Shown here: positions 1 through 7,199 of the stretch, one piece after another
Layout: the number at the start of each line of letters is the position of its first letter
How positions within the stretch are numbered: position 1 is the first letter of the stretch
NCBI RefSeq assembly: GCF_024171925.1
Contig: NZ_JAMTCO010000001.1
Span: 62,001 to 126,000, forward strand
Direction of reading: 5' to 3'
Source of the DNA: Actinokineospora diospyrosa
GTDB lineage: Bacteria > Actinomycetota > Actinomycetes > Mycobacteriales > Pseudonocardiaceae
Length of the DNA stretch: 64,000 nucleotides
Program-made: the position numbers and the translations under genes
The notes under the pieces: model-generated
Database searches by the model: none
What the model saw: only the letters and a program-made list of their open reading frames with translations
What the model was told of the DNA's origin: nothing

Positions 1-96
1 GTCACCATCGACGAGGACACCAGTACCCTCACCGGTCCGGCCTCGTTCGTGGCCGAAGGGACCCTCACCGACTCCTGGTGGAACTCCTACGCCTGA
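1..96 (+). CDS. dapF: Diaminopimelate epimerase, C-terminal end (partial)
   Basis: Only the last 31 codons are inside the window; the frame is open from base 1 to a TGA at 94-96. The visible peptide contains LTGPASFVAEGTL followed by DSWWNSYA. An LTGPA-x-x-VA-x-G segment near the C-terminus is typical of actinobacterial DapF, which interconverts LL- and meso-diaminopimelate for lysine and peptidoglycan synthesis. The downstream hflX gene supports this, because dapF and hflX are commonly neighbours in actinobacteria; here an MFS/regulator pair lies between them. The stop region overlaps the convergent MFS gene by about 10 bases. The call rests on a short tail plus context, and the catalytic cysteines lie outside the window. 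Confidence 0.72.
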   Translation, partial: VTIDEDTSTLTGPASFVAEGTLTDSWWNSYA

Positions 97-1334
97 ACCA
101 TCTCACCCCCTCCTCTTCCGATGTCGCGCTCCTTGCGCAGTGGTGAGAACACCATCCACAGGCAGGACAACATCCACCCCGCCGCGACAACCCACAACGT
201 CTCGCGGATCCCGATCACGCCGCCCAGCACCCCACCGGCGAGAGCGCCCAATGGCAAGGTGCCCCAGACCAGGAACCGGATGCTGGCGTTCATCCGGCCC
301 AACAGGTGGTCCGGGCAGATCGACTGCCGGTAGCTGACCTGGGCGACGTTGTAGACCACCGCCGAGAAGGTGACGGCGATGTTGCCGACCACCAGCAGCC
401 CCACGCGCCAGTCCGCGTGCGACAACGGGATCAGTGGTCCGAACAGTGAGCCGATCAGCGGCACCAGCCAGATCGCCCTGGTCTGGCCCAGTAGTCGGAC
501 GATCCGCGCCGACAGCACCGCGGCGACGATCCCGCCGACGCCCGCCAGTCCCAGCAGGACGCCGATGACCGCCTCGCCGAGACCGAGCACCCGCGCCAGG
601 AACAGCACCCGCACCGCGCCCTCCACGCCGAAGAACAGGTTCCACGACGCCGTGCAGCCCGCGATCGCGCGCAGTCGCCGGTCGGTCAGCACGAACCGCA
701 GACCCTCGGCTATCTCCGCGCGCAGACTCCGGTTCGGTAATCGCTCGGGCAGTGGTTCCGAGGTGGTTATCCGCGACAGGCACAGCGCCGACGCCAGGTA
801 GCCGAGTCCGGTCGTGGCCAGCGTGGTCGCCGCCCCGATCAGGCTGGTGAGCCCGCCGCCGATCGCGGGCCCGCTGAAGATCGCCACCGATTGGCTCGCC
901 TGGAGCTTCGCGTTTCCCTCCATCAGGTGATCTCGCCCCACCAAAGCGGGCAAGTACGACTGGTAGGCGACGTCGAAGAACACCGTGCACGCGCCCGCCA
1001 GCAGTGCCACCACGACGAGGTGCGGAAAGGTCAGCACGTCGAACCAGGCCGCCACCGGGATGGTCAGCAGCAGCACCGCCCGCACCAGGTCCATCCGGAT
1101 CATCAGCGGCCTGCGCCGCATCCGGTCCACCCAGGCGCCCGCGGGCAGGCCGATCAGCAGGAAGGCGACGGTTTCCGCCGCGGTGAGCACCCCCATCTGA
1201 CCCGGCGTGGCCTGCAGCACGCCGACCGCCAGCAGCGGCAGCACGACGTGGCCGACCGCGGTGCCGAACTGGGCCACCGTGTCGCCCGCCCACAGCAGCC
1301 GGAAACCGGTGTGGGAGCGCAGGGTCGAGGTCAT
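87..1334 (-). CDS. MFS transporter (probable exporter)
   Basis: A 415-residue polytopic membrane protein with about 12 hydrophobic segments. The typical MFS loop between TM2 and TM3 reads AGAWVDRMRRRPLMI. It resembles the MFS_3/enterobactin-exporter-like group of drug or metabolite efflux proteins; the substrate cannot be told. I chose the ATG at 1334 rather than an upstream TTG at 1370. A TTGACA -35 box on the minus strand at 1365-1370 leaves room for a promoter whose transcript would start almost at this ATG, and the TTG would lie inside the operator. It is divergent from an ArsR-type regulator that probably controls it. Its 3' end overlaps the end of dapF. Confidence 0.9.
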   Translation of the reverse strand: MTSTLRSHTGFRLLWAGDTVAQFGTAVGHVVLPLLAVGVLQATPGQMGVLTAAETVAFLLIGLPAGAWVDRMRRRPLMIRMDLVRAVLLLTIPVAAWFDVLTFPHLVVVALLAGACTVFFDVAYQSYLPALVGRDHLMEGNAKLQASQSVAIFSGPAIGGGLTSLIGAATTLATTGLGYLASALCLSRITTSEPLPERLPNRSLRAEIAEGLRFVLTDRRLRAIAGCTASWNLFFGVEGAVRVLFLARVLGLGEAVIGVLLGLAGVGGIVAAVLSARIVRLLGQTRAIWLVPLIGSLFGPLIPLSHADWRVGLLVVGNIAVTFSAVVYNVAQVSYRQSICPDHLLGRMNASIRFLVWGTLPLGALAGGVLGGVIGIRETLWVVAAGWMLSCLWMVFSPLRKERDIGRGGGEMVQA

Positions 1335-1350
1335 GCGACCAGGATGCCGG

Positions 1351-1376
1351 GAGTGATTGGAAACTGTCAATCACTC
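1351..1376. promoter_or_regulatory. Operator-like perfect inverted repeat between the MFS and ArsR-type genes
   Basis: GAGTGATTG and CAATCACTC form a perfect 9-bp inverted repeat with an 8-bp spacer. The minus strand of the spacer and right arm contains TTGACA (1365-1370), a consensus -35 hexamer that would serve the MFS gene. A dimeric winged-helix regulator bound here would block that promoter. The adjacent ArsR-type gene is the obvious candidate, so this is probably both an autoregulatory site and the MFS operator. Confidence 0.7.
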
Positions 1377-1401
1377 GGTCCGGTGCCGTTACGCTCTGCC
1401 G

Positions 1402-1920
1402 GTGAGCGACGACCCACGACCACCGCGCCGCACCGCGACCCCCGTCGAGCTGGAGGCGCTCGGCTCGGCGGTCCGGCTGCGGATCATCCGGCTGACCCAC
1501 CAGCGCCCGCTGACCAACAAGGAGATTGCCGAGCGGCTGGACAAGGACCCGGCGACCACCTTGCACCACGTCCGCAAGCTGGTCACAGCGGGTTTCCTGG
1601 AGCCGCAACCGGCCCGCCGCGGCAACCGGGGCGCCAAGGAGATCCCCTACCTGTCCACCGGGCTGTCCTGGCGCCTGCGCTACCAGAACGAGGAGCGCGT
1701 CGACCTCGTCGAGGCCATGCTGCAGGCCTACCTGGCCGAGGTGGCGGGCACCAACCTGGGTGAACTCAACCAGGCCAGGCTGGTCGTGCAGGTGGACGCG
1801 GCCGGGCGGACCGAGTTCGTGGAACGCCTGGGTGCGCTGCTCGACGAGTTCGGCGACCGGCCGCTGGAACCGGGGGCCGAGCGCACCGCCATCTACGTCG
1901 CGTGGTATCCGGGGGAATAA
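1402..1920 (+). CDS. ArsR-type winged-helix transcriptional regulator
   Basis: A 172-residue protein. The N-terminal half (about residues 15-85) is a winged helix: LGSAVRLRIIRLTHQRPLTNKEIAERL, then DPATTLHHVRKLVTAGFLE, matching the helix-turn-helix of ArsR/helix_turn_helix_5 regulators. The C-terminal half is an acidic helical region without a recognised ligand domain, and no metal-binding cysteine pair is visible, so a metal sensor is unlikely. The GTG at 1402 (VSDDPRPPRR) is taken as the start because an in-frame TTG at 1357 lies inside the palindrome. It probably represses the divergent MFS gene and itself. Confidence 0.82.
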   Translation: MSDDPRPPRRTATPVELEALGSAVRLRIIRLTHQRPLTNKEIAERLDKDPATTLHHVRKLVTAGFLEPQPARRGNRGAKEIPYLSTGLSWRLRYQNEERVDLVEAMLQAYLAEVAGTNLGELNQARLVVQVDAAGRTEFVERLGALLDEFGDRPLEPGAERTAIYVAWYPGE

Positions 1921-2017
1921 GTGGGTCGAATCCGTCGCCGCACCGTGAGACGATGGGGACATCACGACGCCGAAGGGGTGCCGTATTTCGCCACTAAACG
2001 AAGGATGGGTTCACCAG

Positions 2018-3463
2018 GTGACAGAGGAAAGCACTCAGCACGGATTTGACGGCGCGTTGTCCGACCCGGCTGACCTCTCCCTGGGCGAACTCGAACTCGA
2101 GGAGCGGTCTTCGCTGCGACGGGTCGCGGGCCTGTCGACCGAGCTGCAGGACATCACCGAGGTCGAATACCGGCGGCTGCGCCTCGAGCGCGTGGTGCTG
2201 GTGGGGGTCTGGACCGAGGGCACGGCGCTGGAGTCGGAGGCCTCACTGGCCGAGCTGGCCCGGTTGGCCGAGACGGCGGGCTCGGAGGTCCTGGAGGGCC
2301 TCGTGCAGCGCCGCGACCGCCCGGATCCGGCCACCTACGTCGGCTCGGGCAAGGTCCAAGAGCTCGCCGAGGTCGTTCGCGCCACCGGCGCGGACACCGT
2401 CATCTGCGACGGTGAGCTCTCGCCGTCGCAGTTGCAGCAGCTTGAGGCCCGGCTCAAGGTCAAGGTCATCGACCGCACCGCGCTCATCCTGGACATCTTC
2501 GCCCAGCACGCCCGTTCGCGGGAGGGCAAGTCCCAGGTAGAGCTAGCGCAGCTGCAATACCTGCTGCCGCGACTGCGAGGCTGGGGTCAGACGCTGTCCA
2601 GGCAGGCCGGTGGTCGAGCCGGTGGCGCCAACGGTGGTGTGGGTCTGCGTGGTCCCGGTGAGACGAAGCTCGAAACGGACCGTAGGCGCATCCGGGCCAA
2701 GATCTCCAAGCTCCGCAAGGAGATCGTGGGGATGGCCACGGTCCGCGACACCAAGCGCGGCCAGCGCACCGCCAACGCCATCCCCAGCGTCGCCATCGCC
2801 GGGTACACGAACGCGGGCAAGTCCAGCTTGCTCAACGCTCTTACCGGTGCGGGGGTGTTGGTGGAGGACGCGTTGTTCGCGACCCTCGACGCGACCACCC
2901 GCCGCACGCAGACACCGGAAGGGCACACGTACACGCTGACCGACACGGTCGGTTTCGTCCGGCACCTGCCGCACCAGCTGGTGGAGGCGTTCCGGTCGAC
3001 GCTGGACGAGGTGGCCGACGCCGACCTCGTGCTGCACGTCGTCGACGGTGCCGACCCGATGCCGGAGTGGCAGGTCAACGCGGTGCGCGAGGTGCTGCAC
3101 GAGATCGGCGACCGGCGCGGTAGGCCGATGCCGCCGGAGCTGGTCGTGGTGAACAAGGTCGACGCGGCGACCGAGTTCGGCCTGGCGAGGTTGCGCCACC
3201 TGCTCCCGGGCGCGGTGTTCGTCTCCGCGCACGCGGGTACCGGCATCGACGCGCTGCGCGAGCGGATCGCCGAGCTGCTGCCCAGGCCGGAGCAGGAGAT
3301 CGACGTGCTCGTGCCGTACTCGCGCGGGGAACTCGTGGCGCGGGTGCACCGCGAGGGCGAGATCCTGTCCGAGGAGCACACCGCTGCGGGGACGCAGCTG
3401 CACGCCAAGGTCAAGCCGGACCTGGCGGGCGTGCTGGAGGCGTACGCGCGCACCACGGTCTGA
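2018..3463 (+). CDS. hflX: GTPase HflX
   Basis: A 481-residue ribosome-associated GTPase that splits or rescues stalled 70S ribosomes under stress. The N-terminal HflX domain is followed by the hallmark glycine-rich stretch GLRGPGETKLETDRR (around residue 210). The GTPase domain shows G1 GYTNAGKS (about 262-269), G3 DTVGF (about 308) and G4 NKVD (about 378). The length is normal for actinobacterial HflX, which carries an N-terminal extension. The start is a GTG, with a GAAGGA-like ribosome site about 12 bases upstream. A strong hairpin terminator follows. Confidence 0.96.
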   Translation: MTEESTQHGFDGALSDPADLSLGELELEERSSLRRVAGLSTELQDITEVEYRRLRLERVVLVGVWTEGTALESEASLAELARLAETAGSEVLEGLVQRRDRPDPATYVGSGKVQELAEVVRATGADTVICDGELSPSQLQQLEARLKVKVIDRTALILDIFAQHARSREGKSQVELAQLQYLLPRLRGWGQTLSRQAGGRAGGANGGVGLRGPGETKLETDRRRIRAKISKLRKEIVGMATVRDTKRGQRTANAIPSVAIAGYTNAGKSSLLNALTGAGVLVEDALFATLDATTRRTQTPEGHTYTLTDTVGFVRHLPHQLVEAFRSTLDEVADADLVLHVVDGADPMPEWQVNAVREVLHEIGDRRGRPMPPELVVVNKVDAATEFGLARLRHLLPGAVFVSAHAGTGIDALRERIAELLPRPEQEIDVLVPYSRGELVARVHREGEILSEEHTAAGTQLHAKVKPDLAGVLEAYARTTV

Positions 3464-3475
3464 TACACGCGGTTC

Positions 3476-3513
3476 AGGGCCCCCGGGGAGATGGTCGTCT
3501 CACCGGGGGCCCT
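3476..3513 (+). terminator. Terminator after hflX
   Basis: A 16-base left arm starting AGGGCCCCCGG (3476-3491) pairs with 3498-3513 with one mismatch, around a 6-base loop. The flanking ACACG (from 3464) and CGTGT can extend the stem. It lies 13 bases past the hflX stop. Confidence 0.8.
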
Positions 3514-3601
3514 TCGTGTGAACGTTGTCCCTCCCACGTGCGTCTGCGCCTCTATAACCACGACGCCGCTACGGTGGATGGGGAACAGGGGAGGTGGCTG
3601 G

Positions 3602-4624
3602 GTGCGGGCATTGGCGACCGTTGCACTGGTCGTGTGGTTGTGCGTGACAGGGGCATCGGCTGCGCTAGCGCAACCGCCCGCTCCCACGGATGCCTGCGTG
3701 CAGTCGGACAAGAGACTCGGCGAGCTGTCGGGGTTGGCCACCGACGGTGAACGTTGGTACGCGATCAACGACGGTGGCACTAAGTCGACCGTCTACGTGC
3801 TCGGCCACGATTGCAAGATCCAGAAAGTGATCAACGGTCCGACCGACCCGTTCGACGTTGAAGACCTAGCGCGCGACGCCAAAGGCAACTTCTGGTTGGC
3901 GGACACAGGTGACAACGACAAGAAGCGTGAAACCGTCGCGCTGATTGAGCTAACGCCTGCCGGTAAGACCACCTTGCACCGTCTGACCTATCCAGACGGT
4001 CCACATGACACAGAGGCGCTTCTGCTCGACAAGAACGGAACGCCCCATCTAGTGACTAAGAGCCCGTTCGGGGTGTCGGAGGTGTACCGGCCGAAGGGGC
4101 CGTTGGCCGCGCCCGGACCGACAGCGCTTGAGAAGGTCGGCGATGTGCAGATCAGCAGCACGGACACCAAGGGCGGACCGGTCAACCCTGCGATCGGCTC
4201 TATGGTCGTGACCGGTGGGTCTGTCAGCCTCGATGGCACCATCGTCGTACTTCGCACTTATACCGACGCATACCTCTACCCGGCCCCGGATGGCGATGTC
4301 GTCGCCGCGCTTAAGCGCACCCCTGCCCGGGTACCGCTACCTGATGAAAAGCAGGGCGAGGCCATCGCCATCGAACCGGACGGCACGCTGGTGTCCGGTT
4401 CCGAAGGCGTGGGAACACCCATCCGCGTGGTGAAGGGCGCCTCCGGGCTGCTCGCCACCACGACTCCGGCTCCGGGTACCTCAACCGGTGCGCCTACCAC
4501 CGGGACCGGCGGGTCTACCGAGGCGTCCGATGGGATGTCGACCGTACCCGCGCTCGGTATCGCCGCCGTCGCCATCGGCGGTGCGCTGTTCTTCATGCAC
4601 CGCCGAGCCGCTAAGCGGGGCTAG
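3602..4624 (+). CDS. Secreted, C-terminally membrane-anchored protein with beta-propeller-like repeats
   Basis: A 340-residue protein of unrecognised specific function. The N-terminus is a signal peptide (RALATVALVVWLCVTGASAALA, cleavage near residue 22-24). The body carries repeated strand-turn motifs such as LSGLATDGERWYAIND and VEDLARDAKGNFWLADTGDND, as in secreted propeller proteins. A Thr/Gly/Ser-rich linker is followed by a C-terminal hydrophobic segment and a basic tail (HRRAAKRG), so the protein is probably displayed outside the cell and anchored by its C-terminus. The GTG at 3602 is chosen because a GGGGAGG ribosome site precedes it; an in-frame ATG at 3578 is the alternative. It is convergent with lexA, four bases away. 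Confidence 0.75.
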   Translation: MRALATVALVVWLCVTGASAALAQPPAPTDACVQSDKRLGELSGLATDGERWYAINDGGTKSTVYVLGHDCKIQKVINGPTDPFDVEDLARDAKGNFWLADTGDNDKKRETVALIELTPAGKTTLHRLTYPDGPHDTEALLLDKNGTPHLVTKSPFGVSEVYRPKGPLAAPGPTALEKVGDVQISSTDTKGGPVNPAIGSMVVTGGSVSLDGTIVVLRTYTDAYLYPAPDGDVVAALKRTPARVPLPDEKQGEAIAIEPDGTLVSGSEGVGTPIRVVKGASGLLATTTPAPGTSTGAPTTGTGGSTEASDGMSTVPALGIAAVAIGGALFFMHRRAAKRG

Positions 4625-4627
4625 CGC

Positions 4628-5380
4628 CTAGAGCCTGCGCAGTACCGCCACCACCTTGCCCAGGATGGTCGCGTCGTCACCCGGGATGGGCTCGTAGGCG
4701 TCGTTGTGCGGCATCAGCCACACGTGGTCATCTCGGCGCTTGAACGTCTTCACCGTGGCCTCGCCATCGATCATGGCCGCCACGATGTCGCCGTTGTCCG
4801 CGGTCGGCTGCTGGCGAACCACGACCCAGTCGTCGTCGGCGATCGCGGCGTTGATCATCGAGTCGCCCGCGACCTTCAGCATGAACAGCGCACCCTCGCC
4901 GACCAGTTCCTTCGGCAGCGGGAACACGTCCTCCACGGCCTGCTCGGCCAGGATCGGTCCACCGGCGGCGATACGACCCACCACCGGTACGTAGGTCGGC
5001 GTCGGGCCCGCTTCGGACTGCTCGATGAGGACCGGGCTGATCTGCTCGCCACGCAGTTGCGCCGACGAGGCGTCCGCGGGCAACACGCCGATCGCGCGTG
5101 GACGGTTCGGGTCCCGTCGCAAGTAGCCCTTCTCCTCCAGCGCGCGCAGCTGGTAGGCCACCGACGAGGTCGAGGTGAGGCCAACGGCCTCGCCGATCTC
5201 GCGCACGCTGGGTGGGTACCCGTTGCGCTGGACCCAGGACCGGATCACCTCGAGCACTTGGCGCTGCCGCTGCGGCAGCTCCGCCGCGTCGACCTGCTCC
5301 GGGAAGCTGCGCACGTTGTCCCCCTGCCCGGGCTTCTTCTTCGGTGCCCCCGCGGGCTTGCGACCACTCGTGCCAGACAC
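4628..5380 (-). CDS. lexA: SOS repressor LexA
   Basis: A 250-residue LexA. The N-terminal winged helix spans about residues 35-100 ([30 protein letters not shown]). The self-cleavage site is Ala139-Gly140 in GRIAAGGP. The catalytic dyad is Ser174 (GDSM) and Lys211 (ATVKTFK). RecA filaments trigger autocleavage and SOS induction. A roughly 30-residue basic N-terminal extension ([13 protein letters not shown]) is usual in actinomycetes. The GTG start has a GGGAGG site 8 bases upstream. Two SOS boxes lie upstream in the divergent region, implying autorepression. Confidence 0.97.
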   Translation of the reverse strand: MSGTSGRKPAGAPKKKPGQGDNVRSFPEQVDAAELPQRQRQVLEVIRSWVQRNGYPPSVREIGEAVGLTSTSSVAYQLRALEEKGYLRRDPNRPRAIGVLPADASSAQLRGEQISPVLIEQSEAGPTPTYVPVVGRIAAGGPILAEQAVEDVFPLPKELVGEGALFMLKVAGDSMINAAIADDDWVVVRQQPTADNGDIVAAMIDGEATVKTFKRRDDHVWLMPHNDAYEPIPGDDATILGKVVAVLRRL

Positions 5381-5524
5381 TGCGCTGCCTCCCTGCGGCT
5401 ACCGCCGGTGGCACCGGCGCTACCCCTACTCGTCCTCGTCCTGACCACGTCCGACTCGCGTCGAGACGACGGATTTCACTTCGATCTTCTCCGGGATCGA
5501 CGTTAGCCCGCCGACCTGCGCAGA

Positions 5525-5540
5525 TCAAACACCTGTTCGA
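5525..5540. promoter_or_regulatory. Near-consensus SOS box (LexA site), lexA-proximal
   Basis: TCAAACACCTGTTCGA differs at one position from the actinobacterial SOS box TCGAAC-N4-GTTCGA. It lies about 145 bases upstream of the lexA start in the lexA/LysM divergent region. Confidence 0.6.
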
Positions 5541-5605
5541 GCGACACGCCGGTCGGGTCTCGATTTTGTCGGTGCCAGGTGGTAGACACTCGCACGGGCG
5601 TTCGA

Positions 5606-5621
5606 TCGAACGGCAGTTCGA
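5606..5621. promoter_or_regulatory. Consensus SOS box (LexA site) between lexA and the LysM gene
   Basis: TCGAACGGCAGTTCGA is an exact match to the actinobacterial LexA operator TCGAAC-N4-GTTCGA. It lies 23 bases before the LysM gene start and about 226 bases before lexA, so it probably controls both divergent genes. Confidence 0.88.
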
Positions 5622-5643
5622 ACGCGGTTCGCGGGAGGTAGCG

Positions 5644-6144
5644 ATGGCGGCACTGGCGACATCGGCGGCGGAGGCTTCGGAAACCGGCGTTCGGCCTGGT
5701 GGCAGGCCCGGACTCGCCGTGGTGCACGGCACGCCGGTTCGGGTGCCCGCGCCGGGCAGGACCGGTCGGTCGGCGGGTCAGGGCAGGCTTCGACCACCGA
5801 CCCGGCGGCGGGCGGTCGGCGCGCCGCGCGTGGTCGCTGAACCGGGTTGCGGTCCCCGCCGCGCGCCGATGTCCCTGCTCGTCGTGCTCGGCCTCGCCGC
5901 GGTGGTCGCCGCCGTGGTGTACGGGGTCGGCGCGCTCGCGAACTCGGTCGCGGGCGAGCCCGAGGTGCCTTCGACGACCACTGTCGTGCGCGTCGCCGCC
6001 GGTGAGTCGCTCTCCGACGTGGCCGCTCGGACGGCGCCCGACAGCGACACCTCCGCCGTCGTCGAGCGGATCCTCGAGCTGAACGGCCTGACCGACGTGA
6101 CCGTCCGACCGGGACAGCCGCTCACCGTCCCCGTCTCGCGCTGA
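5644..6144 (+). CDS. LysM-domain membrane protein, SOS-linked (ChiZ/DivS-like position)
   Basis: A 166-residue protein with a long basic, Pro/Arg-rich cytoplasmic N-terminus, one transmembrane helix (about residues 77-100) and a C-terminal LysM peptidoglycan-binding domain (about 114-163, with VAAGESLSDVAART and VRPGQPLTVP). It is divergent from lexA and carries a consensus SOS box just upstream. In mycobacteria (Rv2719c/ChiZ) and corynebacteria (DivS), genes at this locus are induced by DNA damage and delay cell division. The same role is inferred here from layout and architecture. The start is an ATG with a GGGAGGT site. A hairpin follows. Confidence 0.86.
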   Translation: MAALATSAAEASETGVRPGGRPGLAVVHGTPVRVPAPGRTGRSAGQGRLRPPTRRRAVGAPRVVAEPGCGPRRAPMSLLVVLGLAAVVAAVVYGVGALANSVAGEPEVPSTTTVVRVAAGESLSDVAARTAPDSDTSAVVERILELNGLTDVTVRPGQPLTVPVSR

Positions 6145-6156
6145 CCCCCTCCGCCG

Positions 6157-6186
6157 CGGCCCGCGTCCCCCGTGGACAGCGGGCCG
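6157..6186 (+). terminator. Hairpin after the LysM gene
   Basis: CGGCCCGC (6157-6164) pairs with GCGGGCCG (6179-6186) about 12 bases past the stop codon. It is a plausible terminator of the LysM transcript. Confidence 0.5.
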
Positions 6187-6598
6187 GCCGTGTTCATGAT
6201 CACTCGGGCGGGTGAGATCCGACCGGGGAGCGCGCGGGTGGGTTTGCCGGACCGCGCCCGCGGGGACGACGGGGATGTGCTGACCACGCCGACTGGTTCC
6301 TCCGGACGGGTGACCTCCGTCGTTCACCTGGTCGACGCAATCGCTGGGTGCGGCGGTGACCGCGCAGCGTGGTCGTCAAGTGGTTGTCGAACCGCCTCGG
6401 CGTGTCTGAGTTGCACCCATGTAGGGTCTCGGCATACGGTCGACCCCAACATCTAGTGGTTACATCGGTGTAGTTAATCCACAGGTCGGGGTGGGTTGTC
6501 CACCGTCCATCCACGCGTTATCCACAGTTTGATCACCAAGCGTGTCCGGCCGCGTTCCGCCGGAGGGTGGACACGCGCGGCGTTGCGGGGGAGAGGTC
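6187..6598 (+). promoter_or_regulatory. nrdR-nrdJ upstream region with candidate promoter, NrdR box and DnaA boxes
   Basis: This is about 410 bases without a convincing gene. A possible promoter is TTGCAC (6411-6416) with CATACG (6433-6438). Just after it, CCCAACATCTAGTGGT (6445-6460) resembles an NrdR box. An exact TTATCCACA DnaA box is at 6518-6526, and a related TTGTCCACC is at 6496-6504. No cobalamin-riboswitch core was recognised, although the downstream reductase depends on B12. The NrdR box and promoter are suggestions from inspection only. Confidence 0.4.
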
Positions 6599-7075
6599 AT
6601 GCGCTGTCCGTTTTGTCGGAACTCCGACTCGCGGGTCGTGGACTCGCGGGAGGTCGACGACGGACAGGTGATCCGCCGCAGGCGCTCGTGCGCGCAGTGC
6701 AGCCGCCGGTTCACCACGGTCGAGGAGGCCGTCCTCGCGGTGGTGAAGCGCTCCGGGGTCACCGAGCCGTTCAGCCGCGACAAGGTCGTGCGCGGCGTGC
6801 GGCGCGCGTGCCAGGGCAGGCCGGTCGCCGAGGACCAGCTGCAGCAGTTGGCGCAGAAGGTGGAGGAGGCGATCCGGGCCACCGGCAGCGCCGAGGTGCC
6901 CAGCCACGAGGTGGGCCTGGCCATCCTCGGCCCGCTCCGCGAGCTCGACGGGGTCGCCTACCTGCGGTTCGCCAGCGTCTACCGGTCGTTCTCCTCGGTC
7001 GAGGACTTCGAGAAGGAGATAGCCGATCTCCGGGCGGCCATCGCCAAGGAGGCGGCGACAGAGGATGAGCAGTAG
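6599..7075 (+). CDS. nrdR: Transcriptional repressor NrdR
   Basis: A 158-residue regulator of ribonucleotide reductase genes. The N-terminal zinc ribbon uses Cys3, Cys6, Cys31 and Cys34 (MRCPFC ... CAQC) and binds NrdR boxes. The rest is an ATP-cone domain (about residues 46-136) that senses ATP/dATP. The ATG at 6599 begins exactly at the zinc ribbon and has a GGGGGAGAGG ribosome site. It is followed after about 125 bases by nrdJ in the same direction, the usual actinobacterial nrdRJ arrangement, so it probably represses its own operon. Confidence 0.97.
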   Translation: MRCPFCRNSDSRVVDSREVDDGQVIRRRRSCAQCSRRFTTVEEAVLAVVKRSGVTEPFSRDKVVRGVRRACQGRPVAEDQLQQLAQKVEEAIRATGSAEVPSHEVGLAILGPLRELDGVAYLRFASVYRSFSSVEDFEKEIADLRAAIAKEAATEDEQ

Positions 7076-7199
7076 GCGTCAGAAGAGCAGACGCCCCCGG
7101 GGTGGGGAGCGTCGAGGACGACTTCGGCCGCATCGGACGGGGAGCCCGGACGTGGCCAGACCAGCACACGGCGTTAGTGACGAGGGAGAGGGACCGGGC

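Noticed and set aside
7076-7199. Possible cobalamin riboswitch before nrdJ
   Set aside because: No B12-box-like core or matching helices were recognised between nrdR and nrdJ or upstream of nrdR.
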